64,000 bases of DNA from Pelagibius sp. (GTDB taxonomy: Bacteria; Pseudomonadota; Alphaproteobacteria; Kiloniellales; Kiloniellaceae): positions 62,001 to 126,000 of the forward strand of contig NZ_JANQKD010000016.1 of the NCBI RefSeq assembly GCF_028281305.1, given 5' to 3'. The notes under the pieces are model-generated. The model did not search any database, was not told the origin of the DNA, and saw nothing but the letters and a program-made list of their open reading frames with translations. Both the position numbers and the translations under genes were made by a program. Below, piece after piece: positions 52,921 through 62,817 of this stretch; position 1 is the stretch's first letter, and each line of letters starts with the position of its first letter.

Positions 52921-53736
52921 TTAAGGCTGAACCTTCAGCGCCGCCTTGTCGCGGATGAAGGCGATCACCGCCTCCACCACGTCACCATAGTCCAAGAGGT
53001 CGGTGTGCATGGCATCGTCATGGAAGATCGCCTGCTTGGGCTCGTTGGCCGCCTCGTAGAGCTTGCGCCCGAAGCGAACCGGCACGACGTGGTCGCGCTC
53101 GCCGTGCATCAGGAAGAGCGGGACCGAAATGGAGCCGATGCGGGCCAGGGAATCCCAGGGATCGCGGATCAGAAGCCTCACCGGCAGATACCAGTAATGG
53201 GCGGCAGCGACGTCGGCGATGGAACTGGGCGGTGCTTCCAGAACCAGCGCGGCCGGGGGCCGCTCGCTGGCAAGCGCTACCGATACGGCGGTCCCGAGCG
53301 ACTCCCCGAAGATGACGATCTGATCGCTGTCATAGCCCGCCTCCAGCAGCCAGTCGTGCACCGAGCGGGCGTCGGCCCGCAGGCCCGCCTCGCTCGGGCG
53401 GCCGGGGTTACCGCCGTAGCCGCGGTAGCCGGTGATGAGAAGCCCGAAGCCGGCATCGATCAGCGGGCGCATCTTGGGGACGCGGTCGCCGCGATGGCCG
53501 GCATTGCCGTGAAAGTACAGGATCACGGGCTGCTCCGGCGAAGCCGGTGGATGGAACCAGTGGGTGAGCCTGAGGCCCGCTTCCGGCTCCGTCTCGATCG
53601 CCTGCATGTCGGGCAACGCGTGGTCGGCCAGCCGCGGCGTCTCCTTGCCGGCCGGGTACAGCAGGCTGCGCTGGGCCAGGAACATGATCACCAGGATGGT
53701 GAAGTAGGCGATCAGTGCGCCCCACAACAGCTGCAT
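52921..53736 (-). CDS. Membrane-anchored alpha/beta hydrolase
   Basis: 271 residues from ATG 53736 (AAGGG upstream). An N-terminal helix LLWGALIAYFTILVIMFLAQ anchors it. The hydrolase core has VILYFHGNAGHRGDRVPKM (oxyanion region), the nucleophile elbow GESLGTAV, and the acid and base in LFLMHGERDHVVPVRFG and HDDAMHTDLLDYG. This matches the BEM46/FrsA-like serine hydrolase group. Substrate unknown. Convergent with the mocA-like gene. Confidence 0.92.
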   Translation of the reverse strand: MQLLWGALIAYFTILVIMFLAQRSLLYPAGKETPRLADHALPDMQAIETEPEAGLRLTHWFHPPASPEQPVILYFHGNAGHRGDRVPKMRPLIDAGFGLLITGYRGYGGNPGRPSEAGLRADARSVHDWLLEAGYDSDQIVIFGESLGTAVSVALASERPPAALVLEAPPSSIADVAAAHYWYLPVRLLIRDPWDSLARIGSISVPLFLMHGERDHVVPVRFGRKLYEAANEPKQAIFHDDAMHTDLLDYGDVVEAVIAFIRDKAALKVQP

Positions 53737-53852
53737 GAAGAAGCCCTTTACCGTGGATTCCAATGCCTGTTCCGATCCCTTGCAAGGTCGTCGTCGTGTC
53801 GGGAGGTTAGCGGCAAAGCATTGAAAAATACTAACTCTTCCCGGCCTAACGA

Positions 53853-54233
53853 CTACGGCCAAACCTTTGCATTTCCTGGGAAATCCGGTCTCTGAGGCTT
53901 GACCACGCAAAAGCGGTGCCCGCTCGGCGCTTGCATCACCCACCAGGTCCGGACCTGGGCCACTCTCTTGGCCCCCAGGCCCTCCAGGCGTCTGACCTCC
54001 GCCTCCACGTCGTCGGTCTCGATATCCAGGTGGGCGCGGCTCGGATGGTCGACCTGCTGGAGCAGGATCTTCGCCTCGCCTTCCGGCGTGTCGAGGTCGC
54101 GGTAGCGTGGATCCTGGCCCTCCGGGAGAGGCTTCAGATCCAGGCCCAGGGCCGCCGACCAGAAGCCGGCGTCGCGCTCGTAGTCGTCGCTCCGGCAGTC
54201 CAGCACGATGGCGGCAAGGCGGCTCTTGTGCAT
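53853..54233 (-). CDS. VOC (glyoxalase/bleomycin resistance-like) family protein
   Basis: 126 residues, two beta-alpha-beta-beta-beta units: LAAIVLDCRSDDYERDAGFW, SAALGLDLKPLPEGQD, and RAHLDIETDDVEAEVRRLEG, VMQAPSGHRFCVVKPQ. The fold binds metals or small molecules; this group is common and usually unassigned. Lies between the hydrolase and class II aldolase genes on the - strand and 16 bases downstream of the latter, so perhaps co-transcribed with it. Confidence 0.88.
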   Translation of the reverse strand: MHKSRLAAIVLDCRSDDYERDAGFWSAALGLDLKPLPEGQDPRYRDLDTPEGEAKILLQQVDHPSRAHLDIETDDVEAEVRRLEGLGAKRVAQVRTWWVMQAPSGHRFCVVKPQRPDFPGNAKVWP

Positions 54234-54249
54234 CGGGTTCGCTCCGGCC

Positions 54250-54978
54250 TCAGTTCACGTAGCTGGCGTCCTCGGCATCCAACAGGCGTTTCAGCGCCTC
54301 GAAGTGTGCCTCGGCATAGTGCTGGGCGGCCTCGGGCTTGGTAAAGGTGGTGGCGGCGATGTTGTCGGTGACCCGCTTCAGGGGGCGCCCGGTGGAGTGC
54401 GCCAGCACTTGAAGCTGGCAGGCCCGCTCCAGGTAGTAGAGGTCCTCAAAGGCCTTGGGGATGTTGTCGCCAACGACCACGACGCCGTGGTTGGCCAGAA
54501 AGAGCACCCGCTTCCCGCCCATGGCAGCGGCCATGCGGTCGCCCTCCTCGACATCGCCGGCAAGACCGTTGTAGCTCTGGTCGTAAGCCACGTCGTTGTA
54601 GTAGCGCAGCGCGTTCTGGCTGATCGGCTCCAGCGGCGTGTCCTCAAGCGAGGTCAGCGTGGTGGCATAGGGCATATGGGTGTGCAGCACGCAGGCCGCA
54701 CGGGGATGGCGCATGTGAATGCGCGAGTGGATGCAGAAGGCCGTGGTCTCCAGTTCGCGCTCGCCCTCCAGCACCTTCCCGTCGTTGTCGACCAGCAGCA
54801 GGTCGCTGGCGGTCATCTGCGACCAGTGCAGGCCGAAAGGATTGACCAGAAAGCAACCGGGACGCTCCGGCGGGGCATAGCTGAAGTGGTTGCAGATGCC
54901 CTCGTTGAGTGCAAAGCGCGCCGCCAGCCGCAGGGCGGCCGCAAGGTCAATCCGCGCCTGGCGCAGAGAGTCATCCAT
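54250..54978 (-). CDS. Class II aldolase/adducin-family protein
   Basis: 242 residues from ATG 54978, which sits 6 bases after GAAGGAAG; an ATG two codons earlier is too close to that site. Zinc ligands of the fold are present: HTHMPYAT pair and the later His in FLANHGVVVVGD. Other features: NEGICNHFSYAPPERPGCFL and FGLHWSQMTASDLLLVD. Family members cleave or epimerise sugar phosphates or decarboxylate; this subgroup is typically uncharacterised. Divergent from frmA. Confidence 0.9.
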   Translation of the reverse strand: MDDSLRQARIDLAAALRLAARFALNEGICNHFSYAPPERPGCFLVNPFGLHWSQMTASDLLLVDNDGKVLEGERELETTAFCIHSRIHMRHPRAACVLHTHMPYATTLTSLEDTPLEPISQNALRYYNDVAYDQSYNGLAGDVEEGDRMAAAMGGKRVLFLANHGVVVVGDNIPKAFEDLYYLERACQLQVLAHSTGRPLKRVTDNIAATTFTKPEAAQHYAEAHFEALKRLLDAEDASYVN

Positions 54979-55151
54979 GAGCATCTTCCTTCTCTCCCCT
55001 AGGACTCGCTACTCGGGGGCCTGTCCTCTTTGCCGGCCGTCCTCGGCGGTCTTCAGGTATAGCGAATACGCGGCTGTCGTCCTAGACTGCCGGGAAAGCC
55101 TTCGATTCCAATAACATTCCTCATAGCACTCTTGGGGGGAGACGACAAAAG

Positions 55152-56261
<1,110 letters not shown>

Positions 56262-56470
56262 GCCGCATCCGGACCAACACAGCGGTCCGCGCCGACAGGT
56301 CTCACCGCAGGGTTGCGGGGCCACATCTCTATGGCGCGACCGCCAAAGGCGATATCATAGGTGGAGTCGCCAAGGCCGGGTTGAGAGGCCTGCGGTTGCA
56401 GCCTGATCGTCGGGCGGCGGGGGAACAGCGGAGCGGCCAGCCGTCCCGCGCGATAACACTTGGGGCAGAT

Positions 56471-57313
56471 ATGGATCTTTCAGTCGTCAGCCAGCAGCGT
56501 TGTTTTGAAGGAACCCAGGGGTTCTACAGCCACGATTCCGCGCTCTGCGGCGGAGCCATGAACTTCGCCGTCTATCAGCCGCCTCAGGCCAAGGGCGGCG
56601 CCAAGGTACCCTTGATCACCTACCTCTCGGGTCTGACCTGCACGGAGGAGAACTTCACCGTCAAGGCCGGCGCCCAGCGGGTTGCCGCGGAGCTGGGTCT
56701 GATGCTGCTGATGCCGGATACCTCGCCGCGCAACTGCGGCTTCCCCGGCGAGGACGATGCCTATGACTTCGGCAGCGGTGCGGGCTTCTACGTCGACGCC
56801 ACCGAGGCGCCCTGGTCGAGCCGCTACAAGATGTACTCCTATATCACGCAAGAGCTTCCGGCCCTGATTGCCGAACACTTTCCCGCCGACATGGGCCATC
56901 AGGGGATTTTCGGCCACTCCATGGGCGGGCACGGCGCCATCACCATCCACCTGAAGAACCCGGGGGTCTACCGCTCCGTCTCGGCTTTCGCGCCGGTCTG
57001 CGCACCCAGCGAATGCCCCTGGGGCCAGAAGGCCTTTACCGGCTACCTCGGCGCCGACCGGGAGGCCTGGGCCGACTACGACAGCTGCGCATTGATCCGC
57101 AAGCAGCCCTCGGACGCCCAGATCTTCATCGACCAGGGCGCGGAAGATCCTTTCCTTGCCGAGCAGTTGAAGCCGGACCTGCTGGTGGCCGCCTGTGAAG
57201 AGGCCGGGCAGCACTTTGAATTCCGCATGCAGCCGGACTACGATCACAGCTACTACTTCATCCAGACCTTCGTGGAGGATCACCTGCGCCACCACGCGAA
57301 GGTCCTTTGCTAG
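56471..57313 (+). CDS. frmB: S-formylglutathione hydrolase
   Basis: 280 residues from ATG 56471, the conserved opening being SVVSQQRCFEGTQGFYSHDS. Features: VPLITYLSGLTCTEENFTVK, nucleophile Ser150 in FGHSMGGHGAITIHLK, acid in IDQGAEDPFLAEQL and base in QPDYDHSYYFIQTFVEDHL. Hydrolyses S-formylglutathione to formate and glutathione. The 209 bases after frmA contain no other gene; 15 bases separate it from the desaturase gene. Confidence 0.96.
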   Translation: MDLSVVSQQRCFEGTQGFYSHDSALCGGAMNFAVYQPPQAKGGAKVPLITYLSGLTCTEENFTVKAGAQRVAAELGLMLLMPDTSPRNCGFPGEDDAYDFGSGAGFYVDATEAPWSSRYKMYSYITQELPALIAEHFPADMGHQGIFGHSMGGHGAITIHLKNPGVYRSVSAFAPVCAPSECPWGQKAFTGYLGADREAWADYDSCALIRKQPSDAQIFIDQGAEDPFLAEQLKPDLLVAACEEAGQHFEFRMQPDYDHSYYFIQTFVEDHLRHHAKVLC

Positions 57314-57328
57314 GACTGCCCCCCGGCG

Positions 57329-58261
57329 ATGGAAGAGGATGTCTATCGCAACGACACGGTCGACAAACAGGCCCTGAAAGCCCTCGCACAGCGCAGCGAT
57401 GCCAGGGGGCTGTTCCAGGCGGCAAGTCACCTCGGGCTGCTCGCGATCACGGGCGGTTTGGTTCTTCTCGCTTCAGGCCCTGTCGCCTTCGCAGCGGCGG
57501 TACTTTTTCACGGCATCGTCCTGGTGTTTCTCTTTGCGCCGCTGCACGAAGCCATCCATCGCACCGCCTTCGCCAGCCGTCGGCTGAACGATACCGTCGC
57601 CACGGTCTGCGGCTTTCTGCTGTTCCTGCCCGCCGGTTACTTCCGCGCCTTCCATTTCGAGCATCACCGCTTCACCCAGGACCCGCTCCGCGACCCGGAA
57701 CTCGCGGGCCGGCCGATGACGGGCTTGCCGAGCTACCTGCTCCATGTTTCCGGCTTGCCCTATTGGCAGGAGCGCCTTGTCACGCTGCTGCGTCATGCAT
57801 CCGGGACCGTGAACGAGGCCTTCGTGCCGGCCCGGCAGCGCGGCACAATCCTTCGCGAGGCGCGCTGGCATTGCGGGCTCTATGGCACCCTGGTGGCAAT
57901 CAGCCTCTGGACGCAGTCGTCTCTGTTGCTGGAACTGTGGATTCTGCCGGCGCTCCTCGGCCAGCCCTTCCTGAGGCTTTTTCTGCTGGCCGAGCACAGC
58001 GGCTGCCCGCAGACGCCCGACATGATGGAAAACTCCCGAACCACCGAGACCGCACGCCCGCTGCGCTGGCTTTGCTGGAACATGAACCGGCACACGGCGC
58101 ATCACGCCTTTCCGGCGCTGCCGTTTCATGCCCTGCCGGCTGCCGATACGCTGCTGAAGCCGCAGATCGCCGTGCGCAGCAAGGGGTACTGCGCCGTCAA
58201 TGCGGGCATCGTGTCGCGGCTTCTGGAAAAACGCAGGCGCGCGCAAACGCCGACGCTATAG
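57329..58261 (+). CDS. Fatty acid desaturase-family membrane protein
   Basis: 310 residues with several hydrophobic segments. The three His boxes of the di-iron desaturase/hydroxylase family are visible: HEAIH (73-77), HFEHH (109-113) and NRHTAHHAF (about 254-262). Landmarks FLFLPAGYFRAFHFEHHRFT and HSGCPQTPDMMENSRTTETA match a bacterial group related to sphingolipid/carotenoid/alkane desaturases. Acyl or terpenoid substrate cannot be decided. Start is 15 bases after frmB; convergent with the bactofilin gene. Confidence 0.9.
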   Translation: MEEDVYRNDTVDKQALKALAQRSDARGLFQAASHLGLLAITGGLVLLASGPVAFAAAVLFHGIVLVFLFAPLHEAIHRTAFASRRLNDTVATVCGFLLFLPAGYFRAFHFEHHRFTQDPLRDPELAGRPMTGLPSYLLHVSGLPYWQERLVTLLRHASGTVNEAFVPARQRGTILREARWHCGLYGTLVAISLWTQSSLLLELWILPALLGQPFLRLFLLAEHSGCPQTPDMMENSRTTETARPLRWLCWNMNRHTAHHAFPALPFHALPAADTLLKPQIAVRSKGYCAVNAGIVSRLLEKRRRAQTPTL

Positions 58262-58283
58262 CTCACAGAGTTCCAGGAAGAGG

Positions 58284-58766
58284 TCAGGCGACGTCTTCAT
58301 CCGCAACGAGCGCCGGGATCAGACCCACGTCGCCGCGGATCTGTCCGCCGGTGCGGATCGAGACCTCGGCATAACGGATGGTGCCGGAGACGCGCCCCTG
58401 AGGCTCGATGGTCAGCAGCCCTCTCACCGTAAGGTCGCCTTCGACCTCGCCGGTCACTGTGGCGCTGTCGACTGCGGCCCTGCCTTTGAAGACCCCGCCT
58501 CTGCGCACTTTCAGTTCCGCGGCATCCAGCGATGCCTCGACGCGGCCCTCGACCACCAGGGTCTGGCAGGCTTCGATCTCGCCCTTTACGAAGATGCCGG
58601 CCCCAACCATCAGGGTTCCGTCGCCCTGCGCATCCGCCGCCGGTTTCTGACTCGCCGCCTCTGCCTTCGCGATCCCGAGGACCCCCGCTGCGGGCCTTAC
58701 GCCCAGCGGCGCGTCTGCCGGCGCGACCGGCCGGCGCGGTTGAAATGTCTTGGCCATTGCCGCCAC
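58284..58766 (-). CDS. Bactofilin (polymer-forming cytoskeletal protein)
   Basis: 160 residues. A flexible Pro/Ala N terminus is followed by the right-handed beta-helix DUF583/bactofilin domain: GDGTLMVGAGIFVKGEIEA, TLVVEGRVEASLDAAELKV, GEVEGDLTVRGLLTIEPQG, RVSGTIRYAEVSIRTGGQI. Bactofilins polymerise without nucleotide into membrane-associated filaments that localise cell-wall enzymes or polar structures. Monocistronic; a perfect 14-bp palindrome lies about 117 bases upstream. Confidence 0.93.
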   Translation of the reverse strand: MAAMAKTFQPRRPVAPADAPLGVRPAAGVLGIAKAEAASQKPAADAQGDGTLMVGAGIFVKGEIEACQTLVVEGRVEASLDAAELKVRRGGVFKGRAAVDSATVTGEVEGDLTVRGLLTIEPQGRVSGTIRYAEVSIRTGGQIRGDVGLIPALVADEDVA

Positions 58767-58882
58767 GTTCTCCCGTGTTGGCCGCCGCTCTATCGGGCGA
58801 ACCGGTTATCGTTATGGCCTTAGGCAACCACAGCCCGGGCGGGCTGACAAGGTATGCGTGTGGGGAAAAAACCGGGCGGCGC

Positions 58883-58896
58883 GAAACCGCGGTTTC
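58883..58896. promoter_or_regulatory. Perfect 14-bp palindrome upstream of the bactofilin gene
   Basis: GAAACCGCGGTTTC, fully self-complementary, between the bactofilin and PAS_5 genes. Possible operator; no regulator can be named. Confidence 0.35.
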
Positions 58897-58914
58897 AGCA
58901 TGACGGAAAGCCGG

Positions 58915-58966
58915 CTGTCTGGGCCAACTGCCTGGGCCAACTATCTGGGCCAGCTGTCTGGGCCCG
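58915..58966. repeat. Four tandem 13-bp repeats
   Basis: CTGTCTGGGCCAA, CTGCCTGGGCCAA, CTATCTGGGCCAG and CTGTCTGGGCCCG follow one another without gaps, ending 5 bases past the PAS_5 gene stop (on the - strand). Confidence 0.9.
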
Positions 58967-58971
58967 CAGCC

Positions 58972-59514
58972 CTATCCGCCGTAGGAAACCCGGTCCGGCT
59001 GGCGCAGGTGGCTGAGCGGCTCCGGCGGGTGATCGCTCTCTTTGCCGCCGAGCCGGAAGACGGCGGCTCCCATCAAAACGTCAATGGCCACACCGTCACT
59101 GGCCAAAGGCAGGAGCAGGCGATGGATCTCCCAATGCTCCCGTCCGGGCACCAGCATCTTGCCTTCGCGGTAGCGCGGCCCGCCGCCGCGGGCAACTTCG
59201 ATGTGATGGGCCACCGGGATAGGCGTTCCGGCGCGCTTTTGAATCTCCGCGATGGACTTCCCCTTCAAGGGCATCGAGAAGGCATCCTCCACCAGCGTTC
59301 CGGCAAGGCGGAATACGAAGTCTTCAGCGTCCCCGACCACATCGATCAGGAAGATGTTCGGCAGAAGCGTGGGTATCTCAACCGGGTCGATATCGCGCCG
59401 GGACGGCAGGCGCTTAGCCCCGCCTAACTGTTCCCAATAGACATAAAGCTGACGCAGCTTCATGTCTGGAAGGAATGCCGGATCAAAGGCCTCCCCCACG
59501 ACCGTACCCCTCAT
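58972..59514 (-). CDS. PAS_5-family PAS-domain protein
   Basis: 180 residues from ATG 59514; earlier in-frame starts at 59565 and 59637 are open and the ribosome site is ambiguous. The core LRQLYVYWEQLGGAKRLPSR, DIDPVEIPTLLPNIFLIDVV, FVFRLAGTLVEDAFSMPLKG, and HWEIHRLLLPLASDGVAIDV is the PAS_5 domain, which is largely restricted to alphaproteobacteria. It has no output domain, so it may sense a ligand and act through a partner. It lies 149 bases downstream of a dual-PAS histidine kinase gene on the same strand. Confidence 0.85.
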   Translation of the reverse strand: MRGTVVGEAFDPAFLPDMKLRQLYVYWEQLGGAKRLPSRRDIDPVEIPTLLPNIFLIDVVGDAEDFVFRLAGTLVEDAFSMPLKGKSIAEIQKRAGTPIPVAHHIEVARGGGPRYREGKMLVPGREHWEIHRLLLPLASDGVAIDVLMGAAVFRLGGKESDHPPEPLSHLRQPDRVSYGG

Positions 59515-59640
59515 ATACCCCCGTTGGGAGGAGAGTACACTACATCTTGTGGCAAAGGCGAGCATTTTGTGTGCCGCTGACACGGAGAGGTACACACTCC
59601 CATCGGCCAGCCTGCCGATGGGCAATCCCTGCGGCACCTT

Positions 59641-59676
59641 GTCTCTTAAGCGGACTTGGTCTCTTAAGCGGACTTG
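59641..59676. repeat. Perfect 18-bp tandem duplication at the histidine kinase stop codon
   Basis: GTCTCTTAAGCGGACTTG twice without gap. The copy at 59659-59676 contains the stop (59664-59666) and the last codons of the sensor kinase gene; the other copy repeats that sequence just downstream. Confidence 0.95.
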
Positions 59677-61907
59677 CCGACGATCCGCGGCGTGTCGTCG
59701 AAATCCAGTTCTTCAGTGCAGACCCGGGTGTCCGGGAAGTCGATGGTGACGGAGGTGCCCTGCCCGGCCTTGCTTGCCAGGGTCAGACAGCCGCCGTGAA
59801 GATCGACCAGCCGGCGGGTCAGCGGCAGCCCCAGGCCCGTCCCCTCGTACTTGCGGCTGAGGGAGGAGTCCACCTGGCCGAAGGGGGCCATGGCCTTGGC
59901 GATGTCCTCTTCGGCAATACCGATGCCGGTATCCTTCACCTGGACGCGCAAGCCGCCGGAGCCCAGCATCCGCGCCTCGACCGAAACCTGCCCGCCCGCA
60001 TCCGTGAACTTCACCGCATTGGAGAGCAGGTTGAGCAGGATCTGCTTCACCGCGCGCGGGTCCGCCCGCAGGCGCGGCGTCTGGGCCGGGAAGTCCAGGG
60101 TCAGAACCACGCCTGCTTCCTCCGCGCGGTCGCGCATGATCCGGAAGGACGCCTTGGTGGCAGCTGCCAGGTCGATCGGCTCTTCGTGAAGCTCGAACTT
60201 GCCGGCCTCGATCTTCGAAAGGTCGAGGATGTCGTTGATGAGGCTCAGCAGGTGCGTGCCGCTGTCGTGAATGTCGATCGCGTACTCGCGGTAACGCTGG
60301 TTGCCCATGGGCCCGAAGAGCTGGTCCTTGATGATCTCTGAGAAACCGATGATCGCGTTCAAGGGCGTCCGCAGTTCATGGCTGACGTTGGCCAGGAAGT
60401 CGGACTTGGCGCGGCTGGCCAGTTCCGCCTCTTCCTTGGCGCTGCGGAGCTGGCGTTCGGCGCTGTAGCTGCCCGTCACATCGTCGTAAGTCGCCAGGGT
60501 TCCGCCACCGGGCATCGGCCGGTGCAAGACGTTGATCACGCGCCCGTTGGACAGGAAGTCCTGCAGCTTGGTTTCCTGGGCGCTGGCCGCCGCCGCCATG
60601 CGCCGCTGCCGCATGATGCTGGCCTGATCCTTGGTCAGCCCCTCCAGCTGGGCGGTGTAGTCCAGGATCTCGACCAGATCAGTGCCCGGCTGCCCCATGC
60701 TGGCCGGCAGGCTGTAGAGATCGAGGAAGCGCTGGTTGCAGATGATCAGGCGCTGGTTCACGTCATACATGGCAAGGCCCTGCACCATGTTGTCCAGGGC
60801 CGCGTCCAGAAGAACGTTCTTGTGGCGCAGTTCCTCGCCGATGCTGCGCAGCTCGGACTCGCGGCGGCGCAGCTCGGTGATGTTGGTGCTGATAACGACG
60901 AAACCGCCGTCGGCGGTGCGCCGCTCGGCGACCCTGAACCACGCCCCATCGCGCAGCTCGATCTCGAAGGGTGGGCCGGGATTGCGGAAGTGCTGCAGGT
61001 GCTCCTCCACCCAGAGATCCGCACGGTCGCCGGCCTGCGGGAAGTTTCCCGCCCCTGCCGCAGCGGTGACGATCTCTTCGAAGCGCATGCCCGGCACCAG
61101 GAGGTCCCTCGCGCCGGCGTAGAGATCACCGTAACGCCGGTTGCAGAGCACCAGCCGCTCGCTGGCGTCGAACAGCGCAAAGCCGCCGGCGAGGGACTCG
61201 ATGGATTCCCGCAGCCGCTGCTGCGCCGCGGCGGCCGCCAGCTCGGAGCGGCGCTCGCGGAAGATAAAGGCCACCAGCACGACCGTCAGCGAAGCAATGA
61301 CGATGACCACCAGGATCAACGCGCCGCGGAAGCGTTCCAGGTTCGCGGCCTCAGCCTGGAGAATGGCAAGCGCATTGCTGTTCGCTTCGCCGAACAGCTT
61401 GGCGATCTCAACCCTTGCGGCCCCGACCCGCTCCAGGGCGAGTTCCAGAACCACCTCGGAGTCCGGCGGCAATCCCTGCACGCCGTCGGTCAGCCAGAGC
61501 TTGAGGTCGGTGGCCACCGGCTTGAGGGTGGCGTACATCGACGCAATGCCGATCTGACTGCTGAACTCGTAGGACTCGTTAAGGTCTTCGATGCGGCGCT
61601 CGACCAGCTCGATGCGGTCGACGATGATCTGGCGTCCCTCGACGCCGGGCAGATCGCGGGCCTGACGGATCGCGTCCTGGAGATAGACGAGATCGTCAAT
61701 GATGAAGACGACGTCGCGTTCCTGGCGCAGCACCTCGACGGGCAGCACCTGCTTCAGCTGGGAAATGCTGGCTTCAACGTAGAGAACAAGCGCCGTCGTG
61801 CCGATCAGCACCGCCGCAATAAAGGCAGCGGGCCAGCGCGACAGCAGAGGGCGCTTTGTGGTCTCTGTCCAGCTCATCTCAGTCTGCATCACAACCTTGT
61901 GGACCAT
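59664..61907 (-). CDS. Membrane sensor histidine kinase with two PAS domains
   Basis: 747 residues. TM1 about 27-46 (WPAAFIAAVLIGTTALVLYV), a helical periplasmic sensor of about 150 residues, TM2 about 197-216 (GALILVVIVIASLTVVLVAF), then PAS-1 (SIESLAGGFALFDASERLVL), PAS-2 (ALDNMVQGLAMYDVNQRLII), HisKA with phosphoacceptor His510 in ANVSHELRTPLNAIIGFSE, and HATPase with N-box ILLNLLSNAVKFTDAGGQ, G1 VKDTGIGIAEEDIAKA and GTGLGLPLTRRLVDLHGG. No receiver domain and no neighbouring response regulator, so an orphan kinase resembling the PleC/DivJ group. GAAAGGCCTG precedes the ATG. Confidence 0.94.
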   Translation of the reverse strand: MVHKVVMQTEMSWTETTKRPLLSRWPAAFIAAVLIGTTALVLYVEASISQLKQVLPVEVLRQERDVVFIIDDLVYLQDAIRQARDLPGVEGRQIIVDRIELVERRIEDLNESYEFSSQIGIASMYATLKPVATDLKLWLTDGVQGLPPDSEVVLELALERVGAARVEIAKLFGEANSNALAILQAEAANLERFRGALILVVIVIASLTVVLVAFIFRERRSELAAAAAQQRLRESIESLAGGFALFDASERLVLCNRRYGDLYAGARDLLVPGMRFEEIVTAAAGAGNFPQAGDRADLWVEEHLQHFRNPGPPFEIELRDGAWFRVAERRTADGGFVVISTNITELRRRESELRSIGEELRHKNVLLDAALDNMVQGLAMYDVNQRLIICNQRFLDLYSLPASMGQPGTDLVEILDYTAQLEGLTKDQASIMRQRRMAAAASAQETKLQDFLSNGRVINVLHRPMPGGGTLATYDDVTGSYSAERQLRSAKEEAELASRAKSDFLANVSHELRTPLNAIIGFSEIIKDQLFGPMGNQRYREYAIDIHDSGTHLLSLINDILDLSKIEAGKFELHEEPIDLAAATKASFRIMRDRAEEAGVVLTLDFPAQTPRLRADPRAVKQILLNLLSNAVKFTDAGGQVSVEARMLGSGGLRVQVKDTGIGIAEEDIAKAMAPFGQVDSSLSRKYEGTGLGLPLTRRLVDLHGGCLTLASKAGQGTSVTIDFPDTRVCTEELDFDDTPRIVGKSA

Positions 61908-62274
61908 CAGGCCTTTCGGCCAAGCTCTTCGTCACCTTGCGGCGGCACCGTCCTGACGGCGCGCGCCTGCCCGGACGCCCTTCCAGAACGCTCCTCCAGC
62001 CAGCAGGTGCGCAGAATTGCTGTTCGAAGTATCCTCGATCCGCATCGCCGCCTCCCCCTTCAGGCCCCGGTATAGGAAACCAGACCTGGCATGGCACCGG
62101 ACAAAGGACTCAATATCACATAAAATCTGATAGTTATCGTTGTTTCTTGCGAACCTGTGGCGTCTCATCCTAACAGTTTATTAATAGGGGGACGGCGTTA
62201 ACAATTGGTAAAGGTCCCCCTGCCTGCTGCAGGGCAAAAATGGGGCAAATTTCCTGCGGGGAAAGGAGAAAGCT
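61908..62274. other. 367-base divergent intergenic region, kinase / pyrophosphatase
   Basis: No gene supported. The right part is AT-rich for this genome and contains TTATTAAT and TTAACAATTGGTAAA (TTAA-N7-TAAA, one mismatch from a CtrA box) about 65-80 bases upstream of ppa. Both divergent promoters should lie here. Confidence 0.5.
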
Positions 62275-62817
62275 TTGGATATCAGCAAGATCCCGGTGGG
62301 CCAGAACCCGCCCTGGGACGTTAACGCGATCATCGAGGTCCCGATGGGCAGCGATCCGGTGAAGTACGAGATGGACAAGGATTCCGGCGCGATTTTCGTC
62401 GACCGCTTTCTCCACACCGCCATGCACTACCCGTTGAACTACGGCTTCGTGCCCCACACGCTGGCCAACGACGGCGATCCGGTGGACATCCTGGTGGTCA
62501 ACAGCGTGCCCGTGATCCCCGGGGCCGTCGTCCGGGTCCGCCCCATCGGGGTGCTGATCATGGAGGACGAGGCCGGCGAGGACGAGAAGTTCCTCTCCGT
62601 ACCGGTGGACGATCTGCACCCCTTCTATGCCAACGTCTCGTCCTATCGCGGACTGCCACAGATCCTGCTCGACCAGATCGCGCACTTCTTCGGCCACTAC
62701 AAGGACCTGGAGAAGGACAAGTGGGTGACGATCAAGCGCTGGGGCGAGGCCGATGAGGCCAGCAAGCTCATCGTGGAGTCGATTGCCCGGGCGAAAGGCG
62801 AGCGCGCGGCATCATGA
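62275..62817 (+). CDS. ppa: Inorganic pyrophosphatase, family I
   Basis: 180 residues, TTG start with GGAAAGGAGAAAGC just upstream. Family I residues: VKYEMDKDSGAIFVDRFLHT, MHYPLNYGFVPHTLANDGDP (metal-binding Asp signature DPVDILVV) and GEDEKFLSVPVDDLHPFYA. The length is normal for bacterial hexameric enzymes. It drives biosynthesis by hydrolysing PPi. Overlaps the next gene by 4 bases (ATGA). Confidence 0.97.
   Translation: MDISKIPVGQNPPWDVNAIIEVPMGSDPVKYEMDKDSGAIFVDRFLHTAMHYPLNYGFVPHTLANDGDPVDILVVNSVPVIPGAVVRVRPIGVLIMEDEAGEDEKFLSVPVDDLHPFYANVSSYRGLPQILLDQIAHFFGHYKDLEKDKWVTIKRWGEADEASKLIVESIARAKGERAAS

Noticed and set aside
56262-56470. Upstream extension of the S-formylglutathione hydrolase frame into frmA
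   Set aside because: The conserved protein starts at ATG 56471, and the longer frame overlaps frmA out of register.
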